A stretch of 64,000 nt of DNA, from contig NZ_JAFFJV010000001.1 of NCBI RefSeq assembly GCF_016924645.1, positions 522,211 to 586,210 of the forward strand. The letters run 5' to 3'. This DNA comes from Rufibacter psychrotolerans. GTDB taxonomy: Bacteria > Bacteroidota > Bacteroidia > Cytophagales > Hymenobacteraceae. The position numbers and the translations under genes are program-made. Positions 17,660 through 27,718 of the stretch are shown here, piece after piece (within the stretch, counting starts at the first letter, position 1; each line of letters starts with the position of its first letter). Below the pieces are notes generated by a model, which made no database searches, was not told the origin of the DNA, and saw only the letters and a program-made list of their open reading frames with translations.

Positions 17660-17673
17660 CAATCGGTTGCGCA
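17658..17673. promoter_or_regulatory. LacI-type operator upstream of susC1
   Basis: Reads TGCAATCGGTTGCGCA, core GCAATC-GGTTGC at 17659-17670. It overlaps the -7 box and would block RNA polymerase when bound. Together with the kduI site it makes the 306-bp divergent gap (17434-17739) a double control region. Confidence 0.8.
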
Positions 17674-17739
17674 TAATACTGCTAAACCGCCAGATTGCTT
17701 CGTGTTCCTATCAAATTATCAAAAATCAAATTGTTCCTT

Positions 17740-20700
17740 ATGCAACAAGCATTACTTAAGAAGAGCCGCTACCTGCTGGTGCTTGCTTTTTTCTTTTCAG
17801 CGATGGTGGGCGCCTATGCCCAGTCGGTCACCATCACTGGGAAAGTGACAGATGAAAAGAAGGAAGGCCTGCCCGGCGTAACCGTGCTCCTGAAGGGTAC
17901 CACCACTGCCAATGCCACTGACGTGGACGGAAATTACTCCTTGTCGGTGCCCAACGGTACCGGAACCCTTGTGTTCTCTTACATAGGCTTCCAGTCGCAG
18001 GAGGTGCCTATCAACGGACGCACCACCATCAACGTTGCGCTGGCCTCTGATGCAAAGGTAATTGATGAAGTAGTGGTGGTGGGTTACCAGCCCGTGACCA
18101 GAAAGGAACTGACCAGTGCGGTTTCCTCGGTAAACGCGAAGCAAATCCAGGATGTGCCGGTAAGTACCGCGGCCGAGGCCCTGGCCGGCCGTCTGGCGGG
18201 GGTGCAGGTAAACACCTCTGAAGGACAGCCCGGTGCCGAGATCACCATTCGGGTGCGGGGCGGTAACTCCATCACGCAGAGCAACGAGCCTCTTTATATA
18301 GTAGACGGTATTCAGGTAGAGAACGCCCTTTCTTTCCTGTCGCCGCAGGAGATCCAGTCCATTGACGTGCTGAAGGATGCGGCGTCTACGGCCATTTACG
18401 GGGCGCGGGGGGCAAACGGAGTAGTGGTGATCACTACCAAAGGCGGCCGTGACATGCCCACCCAGGTGACCTACAACGGTTTTGCCGGGGTGCGTCAGAT
18501 TGTGAACAAACTGGATGTGATGAGCCCGTATGATTATGTGAGATACCAGTACGAGATCTACAACCGCAACACCAACGAGGAAACCCGCAATAGCTTCAGA
18601 GACAACTACGGTCGCTTTGAGGACTTGGACATTTACCGCAACATGCCGGCCGTTGACTGGCAGGAAGAGGTGTTTGGCCGTTCTGCCTTTAGCCAGACCC
18701 ACGTGTTGGGAGTTACCGGCGGTAACAAGTCAACCTCCTTTAACTTCACCCTCAACCACGTAGACGAGGAAGGTATCATGCTGAACTCAGGCAACGTGCG
18801 TACCCTGGCCTCCCTTAAGTTTGACCACACCGTAAATGACCGGTTCAAGGTGGGGTTCACCACCCGCTACAGCCGCCAGCAGATTGAAGGGGTGGGTACT
18901 TCCAGCACCGGTACGCAGAGCACCAACCGCTTGCGTAACGCCGTGCGTTTCAGACCATACATCTCTCCGGGTTTTGAGAACCTGGTAGACGAGTTTGACC
19001 CTAACTTCTTCGCCAACACCAACCTGACCAGTCCGGTGCTGTTGGCCAACCAGGAGTTGCGCTATGACAACCGCAATGACGTAATCTTCAACGGGTACGC
19101 CAGCCTTGAACTGATCAAGAACCTGACCTTCAAGAGTGTGTTCGGAATCAGCGCCACGGAGAGAAACCGGAAAGACTTTAATGGTACGGCTACCGCAATT
19201 GCCCGCCAGAACAACGCCCAGCCGGTGGTGAACCTGTCGGGCGGTGAGCAATACACCATCACCAACTCCAATACCTTAAGCTACCGCACCAAGTTTGGCG
19301 AAGACCACAGCGTGAACGTGTTGCTGGGCCATGAGCTTTGGAAAAGAGACAATGAAAGCAACAGCGTGCAGGTAAGATGGTTGCCTACCGACATTACCCC
19401 AGAGCAAGCTTTCGCGGGTATCCAGAAGGCAACTCCTCCGGCTGGTTTGATCCAGAGCCCGGCCGCCACTTCTGAGTCCGGGGAAACCTTGTTCTCGTTG
19501 TTTGGTAGCGTAGGCTATAGTTTTAAAGAGAAATACCGAATCAACGCCGCCTTCCGCCGTGATGAGTCTTCTTTGTTTGCCCCTGAGTACCGGACTGGTT
19601 ATTTCCCCACCGTTTCCCTGGCCTGGCACATTGGCGAGGAATCGTTCATGGAGGGTACCAAAGGCTGGTTGAACGACCTGAAAGTGCGCTTCGGCTTTGG
19701 TGCCGTAGGGAACAACCGCATTGTGCCAGACCAGTGGAGATCTATCTTTGAGGCCAACACCACCGACGGGTACGCTTACACCGAGGCCATCACGCCGGGT
19801 TTTGTGCCGGCATCACTGGCCAACAGAAGGTTGAAGTGGGAGACCACCGTTTCCAAAAACCTGGCGGTTGACTTCTCCCTGTGGAACAGCAGACTCAACG
19901 GTAGCATTGACTTCTACCAGAACGACACCAAAGACCTGTTGCTGCTGGCCAAGACACCGCCTACCAGCGGATGGGAAAACCAGCTGCAGAACGTGGGTAA
20001 AACCAGAAACAGAGGGGTGGAGTTACAATTAGACGGGGTAGTGATGGACAAGGGTGACGTAACCTGGACTGCCAACTTCAACGTGACACACCAGAAAAAC
20101 CGGATTGTGAGCCTGGGAACCGATACCCAAGGGCAGCCGCTTAAATCTTACCCATGGCCTTCAGGATGGATCACCAGCTCTTACCAGGACTTCCTGGTGG
20201 AAGTGGGCGGCCCGGTAGGCCAGTACTACGGCTACGAGACCGATGGCTTCTACACCCTGGATGATTTCACCATCACCCACAACCCTACTACCAATGTTTG
20301 GTCTTACACCCTGAAAGAAGGAGTGGCCAACAGCCAGAACATTGCCTTGGGCAACAGAGCCCCGCAGCCGGGTGACCTGAAATTGAAAGACCTTACCCCA
20401 GACAACGGCTCAGACATGATTGGACTGGACGACAGAAAAGTACTGGGCAACAACCAACCTAAGTTCTTTGGTGGTTTCAACCAGCAGGTGACTTACAAAG
20501 GCTTTGACCTGAGCTTGTTCCTGAACTTCTCTTATGGTGCCAAAGTGTACAACGCCAACAAGATTGAGTTTACCACCCAATACCTGTACAGAGACAACAA
20601 CATGTTGTCTATCATGAACGACCGCTGGAAGTGGTACAATGAAAGCGGACAGCTGGTGACCAACCCAGACGAACTGGCCGCCATGAATGCCAACACCAAG

Positions 20701-21000
20701 TACTGGACACCGCCAGGAGGACAATATTTCCTGCACTCCTTCGCCATTGAAGACGGTTCTTACCTGAGAATCTCCAACCTGACCCTTGGCTACTCACTGC
20801 CAGAGGCCCTGCTGAAGAGAACCCGGGTAATCTCAAAACTGAGAGTGTATGGTACTGTGAACAACCTGGCTACCATCACCGGTTACTCTGGGTATGACCC
20901 TGAGGCCAACACCAGACGCAATGCCCTGACGCCTGGCGTAGACTACGCGGCCTATCCGCGCAGCCGCTACATTGTGGGTGGTGTAAACATTACTTTCTAA
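17740..21000 (+). CDS. SusC-family TonB-dependent outer-membrane transporter 1
   Basis: Outer-membrane beta-barrel that imports oligosaccharides with its SusD partner, powered by TonB. I use the ATG at 17740: MQQALLKKSRYLLVLAFFFSAMVGAYAQ is a good signal peptide, whereas the longer frame from 17695 adds residues before it. Then come a carboxypeptidase-regulatory-like domain (about residues 30-105: ITGKVTDEKKEGLPGVTVLL), the TonB-box-like DEVVVVGYQPV, the plug (VRGGNSITQSNEPLYIVDGI, VLKDAASTAIYGARGANGVV) and the barrel ending in YIVGGVNITF. About 1,086 residues, standard. susD1 follows 19 bp later; pectic oligosaccharides are the inferred cargo. Confidence 0.95.
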   Translation: MQQALLKKSRYLLVLAFFFSAMVGAYAQSVTITGKVTDEKKEGLPGVTVLLKGTTTANATDVDGNYSLSVPNGTGTLVFSYIGFQSQEVPINGRTTINVALASDAKVIDEVVVVGYQPVTRKELTSAVSSVNAKQIQDVPVSTAAEALAGRLAGVQVNTSEGQPGAEITIRVRGGNSITQSNEPLYIVDGIQVENALSFLSPQEIQSIDVLKDAASTAIYGARGANGVVVITTKGGRDMPTQVTYNGFAGVRQIVNKLDVMSPYDYVRYQYEIYNRNTNEETRNSFRDNYGRFEDLDIYRNMPAVDWQEEVFGRSAFSQTHVLGVTGGNKSTSFNFTLNHVDEEGIMLNSGNVRTLASLKFDHTVNDRFKVGFTTRYSRQQIEGVGTSSTGTQSTNRLRNAVRFRPYISPGFENLVDEFDPNFFANTNLTSPVLLANQELRYDNRNDVIFNGYASLELIKNLTFKSVFGISATERNRKDFNGTATAIARQNNAQPVVNLSGGEQYTITNSNTLSYRTKFGEDHSVNVLLGHELWKRDNESNSVQVRWLPTDITPEQAFAGIQKATPPAGLIQSPAATSESGETLFSLFGSVGYSFKEKYRINAAFRRDESSLFAPEYRTGYFPTVSLAWHIGEESFMEGTKGWLNDLKVRFGFGAVGNNRIVPDQWRSIFEANTTDGYAYTEAITPGFVPASLANRRLKWETTVSKNLAVDFSLWNSRLNGSIDFYQNDTKDLLLLAKTPPTSGWENQLQNVGKTRNRGVELQLDGVVMDKGDVTWTANFNVTHQKNRIVSLGTDTQGQPLKSYPWPSGWITSSYQDFLVEVGGPVGQYYGYETDGFYTLDDFTITHNPTTNVWSYTLKEGVANSQNIALGNRAPQPGDLKLKDLTPDNGSDMIGLDDRKVLGNNQPKFFGGFNQQVTYKGFDLSLFLNFSYGAKVYNANKIEFTTQYLYRDNNMLSIMNDRWKWYNESGQLVTNPDELAAMNANTKYWTPPGGQYFLHSFAIEDGSYLRISNLTLGYSLPEALLKRTRVISKLRVYGTVNNLATITGYSGYDPEANTRRNALTPGVDYAAYPRSRYIVGGVNITF

Positions 21001-21019
21001 TGCAATAACTGAGTAAGAG

Positions 21020-22918
21020 ATGAAAAAGACCTATATCAAGTCCCTGCTGTTTTCGGCTGCACTAGGAGGCTTCCTCACCTTTTCAGCCTGTGATGATTTC
21101 CTGAACGTGGAGAACAACTCGGTTCTCTCGCAGGATGCCGTTTTTGCCAGCGTGTCTTACACCAATTCTGCCTTAACGGGGGTGTACAACATGCTGCCGG
21201 GCGATAACGGCTACGGCAGCAGAATTTCCACGCTTTTCCCCAACGCCGCCGATGATTTCAGGGTAGGGGGAGACCACAACCCACAGAGCCGTACAGGGAT
21301 TGCCCACTACGGCGTGGCCCCGGGCAACACCGATATTGACGCGCCTTTCAACCAACTATACAGAGGGATTGAGCGCGCCAACATCTGTATCAAGAACATT
21401 CCGCTGTCGCCGCTGTACACCAGCGGTACCGCCGAGGAGCAGGCCATGATGCGCAAGTTCTTAGGCGAGGCGCTTACCCTGCGGGCGCAGTTTTACCATG
21501 AGTTGGTGCGCAACTGGGGAGATGTGCCTGCCCAGTTTGAGCCATCCTCAGACATCCCGGACCTGTTTATTGCCAAGACCAACCAGGATGAGATCTATGA
21601 CCGCCTGCTGGCAGATTTAGCCCAGGCCGCCGAGTTGGTTCCATGGAGAGCCGAGTCGGGGGATCCAACCACCCGCGTGACCAAAGCGGCCGTGAAAGGC
21701 CTGCGGGCCAGAATTGCCCTGGCCAGAGGAGGCTACGCCCTGCGCCGGGATTCGCGCCAGATGGAGCGCAGAGCCAACTACCGGGAATTCTACGAGATTG
21801 CCAGACAAGAATGCCTGGACATCATTCAAAGAGGTGAGAACAGCCTGAACCCGGTGTATGAGAACGTCTTCCGCACCTTGCACAGCGGTACCCGCCTGGA
21901 CCCTACGTTTGAGTTGATCTGGGAAGTGGGTGCCTACGGCGGAAATGCTAGAACCGACACCAAGTTAGGGTACGGTAACGGCCCCAGAATTAACGCGGCC
22001 AACACCACCTACGGGCAGGCCAATGGCCTGATTGAAGCGGTGCCTACTTATTTCTATGAGTTTGACTCAATTGGTGATTCCAGAAGAGATGTGACCCTGG
22101 CGTACCTGGCGGTGGAAGCCAACAACAACAAGACCCTGACCACTACCATGGTCATGCGGGAAGGCAAGTTCAGGAAGTACTGGACTACCATTGCCGGGAC
22201 CAACCAGACCCTGGGCATCAACTGGCCCCTGATCAGATACGCTGATATTCTGTTGATGTTTGCCGAGGCAGAGAACGAACTGAACGGACCAACCGCAGCA
22301 GCCATTGGAGCCTACGAGGCCGTTAGAAAAAGAGCCTTTGTAGACCAGTGGGAAAGCAGAATGGGCACCACACCCACTTCCAAGGATGAGTTCTTCCAGG
22401 CTATTGTGAAAGAGAGATTGCTGGAGTTTGGCGGTGAGGGAATCCGCAAGTACGACCTGTACCGCTGGAAACTGCTGCCTACCATGATAAGCGAGACCAG
22501 AGAGAAGTTGCAGCAGATGATGAACAGAACCGGGCGGTATGCCAACGTGCCGCAATACGTGTTCTTCAAGCCAAATGCACTCCTGGGCCGTGCGGCCACC
22601 GCCAACGAAGAAGCGCTTAGCTTCAACCTGCTGGCCGGCCTGGCGCCTGACGGTACGCCCATCAACGGCAATGTGAACGAGGTGATGTACCAACCAGCGC
22701 CTACCACCACGGCCCCAGACGGCTACACCCGGGTAAACTGGGCCGCAGCGATCACTGAAGCTCATTATAATCCTTTGTATGTAGATCCTGGAAATGGGAC
22801 AAGTGGTGCCATGAGAGCGTTTGGCAGCCAGTTCAAGGAAAACAAGTCGGAACTCTTCCCCATTCCTACCAACGCCCTGAACGCCAACTTCAGGCTCACG
22901 CAGGATTACGGGTATTAA
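21020..22918 (+). CDS. SusD-family surface glycan-binding lipoprotein 1 (RagB/SusD)
   Basis: Extracellular lid of the SusC1 transporter that captures oligosaccharides. The N-terminus has a lipoprotein signal with FSACDDFLNVENNS, where the Cys would be lipidated. The TPR-like helical body includes LTGVYNMLPGDNGYG, LGEALTLRAQFYHELVRNWGDVP and, near the C-terminus, the SusD signature KERLLEFGGEGIRKYDLYRW. The protein ends ELFPIPTNALNANFRLTQ, as usual in the family. 632 residues, a little long. It is co-transcribed with susC1. Confidence 0.94.
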   Translation: MKKTYIKSLLFSAALGGFLTFSACDDFLNVENNSVLSQDAVFASVSYTNSALTGVYNMLPGDNGYGSRISTLFPNAADDFRVGGDHNPQSRTGIAHYGVAPGNTDIDAPFNQLYRGIERANICIKNIPLSPLYTSGTAEEQAMMRKFLGEALTLRAQFYHELVRNWGDVPAQFEPSSDIPDLFIAKTNQDEIYDRLLADLAQAAELVPWRAESGDPTTRVTKAAVKGLRARIALARGGYALRRDSRQMERRANYREFYEIARQECLDIIQRGENSLNPVYENVFRTLHSGTRLDPTFELIWEVGAYGGNARTDTKLGYGNGPRINAANTTYGQANGLIEAVPTYFYEFDSIGDSRRDVTLAYLAVEANNNKTLTTTMVMREGKFRKYWTTIAGTNQTLGINWPLIRYADILLMFAEAENELNGPTAAAIGAYEAVRKRAFVDQWESRMGTTPTSKDEFFQAIVKERLLEFGGEGIRKYDLYRWKLLPTMISETREKLQQMMNRTGRYANVPQYVFFKPNALLGRAATANEEALSFNLLAGLAPDGTPINGNVNEVMYQPAPTTTAPDGYTRVNWAAAITEAHYNPLYVDPGNGTSGAMRAFGSQFKENKSELFPIPTNALNANFRLTQDYGY

Positions 22919-22950
22919 TCTCAGGTTTTGATTTCAAATCAGATATAAAC

Positions 22951-24567
22951 ATGAAAACATTTCATTCAAAGCTTTTCCAGTTAGTGTTTCCGGCGTTGAC
23001 GCTGATCATGCTTGGGTTTGTGTCCTGTAAAGAGGACGACGAAGAACTGGAGCCCATGCGTATGTTTCAGCCCGGCGGGGAAATTACGGCTGCCAGCAGC
23101 GAGTCCTCAGTAGACCTGACCTGGAAGACCCCACCCAATACGGTAGAAGACAATGCCACCTACACGGTAGAAGTGGCCAAGGATACCCTGTTTCAAACGC
23201 CCATTGTGTTCTCCGGGGTAACCGATACCACCAAGATCACTTTAACCGAGGAGCAGCTTACCGTAAAGGAGATCTACTTCGCCCGCGTGAAGACCAACGC
23301 CACCGAAGGATCAGCCGGCGAGTCTAAGTGGCTCACCAGCGCCCGGTTCAGCATCAGAGGGGCGCAGCTGTTCCTGGACAACCCGGTGAAGAGCGAAGAC
23401 CTCAATGACCGCGCCGTGCGCCTGAAGTTTATCTCCCGCCCCGAGCTTACCCGGGTGGTGTTGACCCCAGTAGGGGGCGGCACGCCGGTGGAAGTGGCGC
23501 TGACGCCAGCCAACCTCAATGAAGGCGCGGTGATTGTAGACAACCTTGCCGCCGGTACTGCTTATACCGCTGAGATTTTCGCCGGTACCAGAAGCAGAGG
23601 CACCACTTCCCTCATGACCAAAGAGCCATTAGACGGCATTGTGGTAGACCTGAGAGGATTTACGGAAAGACCTGGCGTGTTGCAGGACACCCTGCCCCAG
23701 ATCCCCAACGGCAGTACCGTTATCCTGAAGCGGGGCATGACCTACACCATTTCCTCTACCGTGAACCTTGACAAATCAGTGACCATTACCAGTGGTTCTG
23801 ACCTGACCGTGCCTGGTCTGGCGTCTATCTACTTCACCAGCAACTTCAACGTGACCGCCGGTAGCAACATTGACCACCTGGTGTTCAAAGACGTGAACAT
23901 GTCCAGCAATGACGCCACTGCCCGGTACGTCTTCAACATCAACAATGCCTCTACCATTAAAACCATGTTGTTTGACAACGTGCGCGCCAGCATGTTCAGA
24001 GGCATCGTGCGCTTACAGTCCCAGCCCACCATCATCACAGACTTCACGGTGAACAACAGCGTGCTGGACAGCATCGGCAACTACGGGGTACTTACCGTGG
24101 ATGTGGCTACCAGCCAGGCCCAGAACATTGTGATTAGCAATTCCACCATCTACAAGGCCGAGAAAGTCATCACCAGCCGCAACAACTCCACCTCTGTGTT
24201 AATTGAGAACGTGACGGTGAATGAGTCGCCGGTTATGAACCAGTACCTGGTAGACTACTCCACCTCTGGTACCAACAACGTGACCAACGGCATCAAAGTG
24301 GTGAACACCATCCTGGGCATCGGTAAGGCCGGTAACCAGTCGGTGAAAGGGGTGAGGGCCAACGCCAATACCCTGGTGGAAGCCGTGAACAGCTACAGCA
24401 CCGCCGACTACGTGCTGGCGCCAACCAGCAACTTCGCCATCCCGGGCTTGAGTGCCTACTCCGGTACCTCGCTCAGCCTGTGGCAGGACCCTAAGAACGG
24501 AGACTTCCGCTTCAAAGACGCCAACTTCCCGGGCAAAGCCTCTACCGGCGACCCCAGATGGAGATAG
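22951..24567 (+). CDS. Surface lipoprotein with FN3-like and beta-helix domains (DUF4957/DUF5123 type)
   Basis: Probable outer-surface protein acting with SusC1/D1. It has a lipoprotein signal (LIMLGFVSCKEDDEEL). Residues about 45-130 resemble a fibronectin type III domain (SSVDLTWKTPPNTVEDNATY), then a second FN3-like region, then a right-handed beta-helix from about residue 240 with many N-turns (VFNINNASTIKTMLFDNVRA). This order recalls the DUF4957/DUF5123 proteins commonly found beside susD in pectin loci. Beta-helices are shared by polysaccharide lyases, so either glycan binding or lyase activity is possible; no catalytic motif is evident to me. It ends at a strong terminator. Confidence 0.75.
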   Translation: MKTFHSKLFQLVFPALTLIMLGFVSCKEDDEELEPMRMFQPGGEITAASSESSVDLTWKTPPNTVEDNATYTVEVAKDTLFQTPIVFSGVTDTTKITLTEEQLTVKEIYFARVKTNATEGSAGESKWLTSARFSIRGAQLFLDNPVKSEDLNDRAVRLKFISRPELTRVVLTPVGGGTPVEVALTPANLNEGAVIVDNLAAGTAYTAEIFAGTRSRGTTSLMTKEPLDGIVVDLRGFTERPGVLQDTLPQIPNGSTVILKRGMTYTISSTVNLDKSVTITSGSDLTVPGLASIYFTSNFNVTAGSNIDHLVFKDVNMSSNDATARYVFNINNASTIKTMLFDNVRASMFRGIVRLQSQPTIITDFTVNNSVLDSIGNYGVLTVDVATSQAQNIVISNSTIYKAEKVITSRNNSTSVLIENVTVNESPVMNQYLVDYSTSGTNNVTNGIKVVNTILGIGKAGNQSVKGVRANANTLVEAVNSYSTADYVLAPTSNFAIPGLSAYSGTSLSLWQDPKNGDFRFKDANFPGKASTGDPRWR

Positions 24568-24575
24568 ACGAAAGA

Positions 24576-24615
24576 CGATAGGTACAGTCCCCACTGGGCT
24601 GTACCTATCGCTTTT
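24576..24615 (+). terminator. Intrinsic terminator after the susC1-susD1 operon
   Basis: Arms CGATAGGTACAG and CTGTACCTATCG pair perfectly around an 11-nt loop and are followed by CTTTT. It lies 8 bp beyond the stop of the DUF4957-type gene. Confidence 0.88.
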
Positions 24616-24703
24616 ATACAGCGCGCCTCATTACTAACACTTGTTCTATTCTGCTGGCCCCTGGGGCGGGGCAGTCTTATTTTACCTCTTTTCCCCTGAA
24701 ACT

Positions 24704-25996
24704 ATGTTAAAAAAGTATGTATCCTGGAAGACCGGCGCCCTGGGGGGCCTACTCCTGTTTAATGCCGCCTGCTCCTCCAGCCAGAAAGTAGCGAACGCTG
24801 AGTTTCCCCAGTCCTTCACCGTGGAGGTGTCTAATCCCCTGAACCGCGAGCGGGAAAGTGTGCTGGTCATGATCAAGGAAGAGGACCTGCCTAAGAAAGG
24901 CGCGGGTTTTAACAGAAATGCGTTCATAGTAACAGACGGGGCCACCGAGGTGCCCAGCCAGTACAACGCCAAAGACGCCCATAACAAGGGAATAGCCCTG
25001 GTACTGGACCAGCTGGGAGCCGGCGAAACCAGAAAACTGACGGTAAGCTACCACCCACAGGCGGCCTCCAACAACCGCACGTACCCTAAACGCACCCAGG
25101 CCGAATTGTCTAAGAAAGTGGGAGGGCGCTGGGAGAACCGCAAATACATTGGCGGCGATTTCCAGAACATTGATTCGCTGCGCGTGCCCGATGAGTTGAC
25201 CGACCACTCTTACTACCTGCGCTACGAGGGACCGGGCTGGGAGTCTGACAAAGTAGGCTACCGCTTTTACCTGGACTGGCGCAACGCCGTGGATGTGTTC
25301 GGGAAAACCACTCCCGAGATGGTCCTGCAGCAAGTGGGGCTGGACGGATATGACTCTTACCACAAACAGCAGCCCTGGGGCATGGACGTGCTCAAGGTAG
25401 GCAAAGCCCTGGGCGTGGGCTCCCTGGCCATGTATGACAACGGCAAGGCGGTGCGCGTGGAGAAAACCGACAGCACCTACAGCAAGATTCCGCAGAACGG
25501 GCCGGTGTACTCGTCCATCCAGACCGACTATTACGGTTGGCAAGTGGCCGGGCACAAACTCAACGTGCAGTCGCAGCTGAGCATTCACGCGGGTTCCAGA
25601 ATGACCAACCACCAGCTCACCCTAACGGGAGGGCAGCCCCAGAACATTGCCACCGGCCTCACCAAAGACAAAACGGCCCCCCTGGTCACAGACAAGGGCG
25701 AGGCGGGCAAACGCTACGGGTTCATGTACACCTACGGCCCGCAAACCCTGAACTTCCCGGCCGACAACATCGGCATTGCTGTGCTGTTCCACCCGCAGGA
25801 CTTCATCAGTTTCCCGGAGGACCCTTTGAGCCACGTGGTACAGCTGAAGCCTGGCAACGGGCGGGCCCAATACTACTTCCTGGCGGCCTGGGAAAAAGAA
25901 CCGAACGGTATCACGTCTGAAGCGCAGTTCCGGCAATACGTCACCAGAACCGCCGAGGAACTGGCCAACCCGGTAAAAGTGAAAGTGTCTAAGTAA
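24704..25996 (+). CDS. DUF4861-type lipoprotein of the pectin locus
   Basis: Secreted lipoprotein (start MLKKYVSWKTGALGG at 24704; lipobox FNAACSSSQ). The mature protein opens FTVEVSNPLNRERESVLVMI and contains FYLDWRNAVDVFGK and GPGWESDKVGYRFYLD, features I associate with the DUF4861 family found in pectin and rhamnogalacturonan loci of Bacteroidota. The fold is probably all-beta. Activity is not established to my knowledge; a role in debranching or binding of pectic oligosaccharides is inference from position. An upstream in-frame start at 24641 would spoil the lipoprotein signal, so I reject it. Confidence 0.75.
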   Translation: MLKKYVSWKTGALGGLLLFNAACSSSQKVANAEFPQSFTVEVSNPLNRERESVLVMIKEEDLPKKGAGFNRNAFIVTDGATEVPSQYNAKDAHNKGIALVLDQLGAGETRKLTVSYHPQAASNNRTYPKRTQAELSKKVGGRWENRKYIGGDFQNIDSLRVPDELTDHSYYLRYEGPGWESDKVGYRFYLDWRNAVDVFGKTTPEMVLQQVGLDGYDSYHKQQPWGMDVLKVGKALGVGSLAMYDNGKAVRVEKTDSTYSKIPQNGPVYSSIQTDYYGWQVAGHKLNVQSQLSIHAGSRMTNHQLTLTGGQPQNIATGLTKDKTAPLVTDKGEAGKRYGFMYTYGPQTLNFPADNIGIAVLFHPQDFISFPEDPLSHVVQLKPGNGRAQYYFLAAWEKEPNGITSEAQFRQYVTRTAEELANPVKVKVSK

Positions 25997-26024
25997 GCCG
26001 GGCTAAGCACCAGGCTCTCTCTCC

Positions 26025-26113
26025 TGTCATCCTGAAAGGATCTTATGGGCGAGCTAGAATGGCTTTTATAAAATGCTACTACCGTTTGCTACCAAGATCC
26101 TTCCAGGATGACA
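26025..26113. repeat. 89-bp inverted-repeat element, copy 1
   Basis: Bounded by TGTCATCCTGAAAGGATCTT at 26025-26044 and its near complement AAGATCCTTCCAGGATGACA at 26094-26113; the middle carries GGGCGAGCTAGAA. The same arms recur at 34776-34864 with identical total length, and in degenerate form at 50094-50184. Confidence 0.85.
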
Positions 26114-26181
26114 AAGGGTAGGTTTTACTCAGTAGAGCCATACATCGGGAAGAAAGCTTCCTAAGCATACATGAACCAAAG

Positions 26182-26217
26182 CATTTAGAGGCCCTTTTTG
26201 GAAAGAAGACCAGAAAC
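26182..26217. repeat. 36-bp intergenic palindrome, copy 8 (degenerate)
   Basis: CATTTAGAGGCCC to CCAGAAAC. Fits the family in length and block placement, but pairing is poor and the first base is C. Lies upstream of the first pectate lyase. Confidence 0.45.
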
Positions 26218-26295
26218 AATAAAGCTTAAGGTTCTGAAAGTAAAATTAAAACACAGGGTTGGGTACGAAGGGAGGACATTAGTAAAACGAATTAC

Positions 26296-27708
26296 ATGAA
26301 AAACAGAAACAACATAGTGACAGGTGCTTGCCTGGGCTTAGCGCTCCAGATGGGGGCTTTTCAAGGCTGCGCGCAGAAAGTAGCCTCGGTTCCAGCGCAG
26401 AAGGTAGAGAACCACGCGGCTTCGGGTTCCACCAAGGAGGAAACCGCCCAGGTACTGGCGTTCCCGGGGGCCGAAGGGTTTGGAAAATACACCACCGGCG
26501 GCCGGGGCGGGCAGGTAGTGGTGGTCACTAACCTCAACGACACGGGGCCGGGCAGCCTGCGCGAGGCCATCCGAAAGAAAGGGCCGCGTACCATTGTGTT
26601 TGCCGTGTCGGGCAACATTGAGCTGCAGGCGCCGCTGGACATTAACAACGGCGACCTCACCATTGCCGGGCAATCGGCGCCGGGCGAGGGCATCACCCTC
26701 AAAAACTACCAGGTGAGCATTAAAGCCGACAACGTGATTGTGCGCTACTTGCGGTTCAGGATGGGCGACGAGAAAGCCCAGCAGGCCGATGCCTTCGGGT
26801 CTAACCGGGGCAACAGCAACATCATCATTGACCACTGCTCCATGAGCTGGGGTACTGATGAGAGCGCGTCTTTCTACCGCAACAAGAACTTTACCATGCA
26901 GTGGTGCATCATTGCCGAAAGCCTGAATGCCTCGGTGCACGAAAAGGGAAACCACGGCTACGGTGGCATCTGGGGCGGCGAGGGCGCTACGTTCCACCAC
27001 AACCTCATTGCCAGCAACAACAGCCGCAACCCGCGTTTCTCAGGATCCAGCTCTACGCCCAACTCGCCCGATGAACTGGTGGATTTCACCAACAACGTGA
27101 TCTACAACTGGGGCTTCAACAGCATCTACGGCGGTGAGAAAGGCCGCTACAACCTGGTGAACAACTATTTTAAAGCGGGTCCGGCCACGCAGGCCAACCG
27201 CAAGAACCGCATTGTGAACCCTTCGCAGCCGTACGGCAAGTTTTACGTGAACGGCAACCACGTGGAGGGCTTCCCGCAGATCTCCCAGAACAACTGGGCG
27301 GGCGGCGTGCAATGCGAACACCCAGACTCCACCAAGGCCCCGTCGGCTTTCCAGGTCCTGAACATCGCGGCGCAGCCGGCGCAGGCGGCTTACGAGGCCG
27401 TGCTGAGCCAGGCCGGTGCCAGCTATAAGCGTGATGCCGTGGACGCCCGCATTGTGGCCGAGGTGCGCAGCGGCAAATCTACCAGCGGCAAGAAGGGCAA
27501 CGGCATCATTGACTCGCAGAAAGACGTGGGCGGCTACCCGCCCCTGAAGGCCGGCGCCGCGCCCGAGGACAAGGACCGGGACGGCATGCCCGATGCCTGG
27601 GAGCGCACCCAGAAACTGGATGCCGGCAACGCCGCCGATGCCGGGGCCCATACCCTGCACAAACAATACACCAACCTGGAGGTGTACTTAAACAGTCTGG
27701 TGAAATAA
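26296..27708 (+). CDS. Pectate lyase, PL1 family (copy 1)
   Basis: Cleaves polygalacturonate by beta-elimination, giving unsaturated oligogalacturonides. The N-terminus is a signal peptide or lipoprotein signal (ALQMGAFQGCAQKV). The mature protein starts AFPGAEGFGKYTTGGRGG, then VVTNLNDTGPGSLREAI and IIIDHCSMSWGTDESASFY, all typical of PL1 right-handed beta-helices. The C-terminus has a calcium-loop-like segment, EDKDRDGMPDAWERTQ. 470 residues. No sorting tail, unlike the second PL1 at 31106. The next gene starts 10 bp later, so the two are co-transcribed. Confidence 0.92.
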   Translation: MKNRNNIVTGACLGLALQMGAFQGCAQKVASVPAQKVENHAASGSTKEETAQVLAFPGAEGFGKYTTGGRGGQVVVVTNLNDTGPGSLREAIRKKGPRTIVFAVSGNIELQAPLDINNGDLTIAGQSAPGEGITLKNYQVSIKADNVIVRYLRFRMGDEKAQQADAFGSNRGNSNIIIDHCSMSWGTDESASFYRNKNFTMQWCIIAESLNASVHEKGNHGYGGIWGGEGATFHHNLIASNNSRNPRFSGSSSTPNSPDELVDFTNNVIYNWGFNSIYGGEKGRYNLVNNYFKAGPATQANRKNRIVNPSQPYGKFYVNGNHVEGFPQISQNNWAGGVQCEHPDSTKAPSAFQVLNIAAQPAQAAYEAVLSQAGASYKRDAVDARIVAEVRSGKSTSGKKGNGIIDSQKDVGGYPPLKAGAAPEDKDRDGMPDAWERTQKLDAGNAADAGAHTLHKQYTNLEVYLNSLVK

Positions 27709-27718
27709 AAGGATGCCC

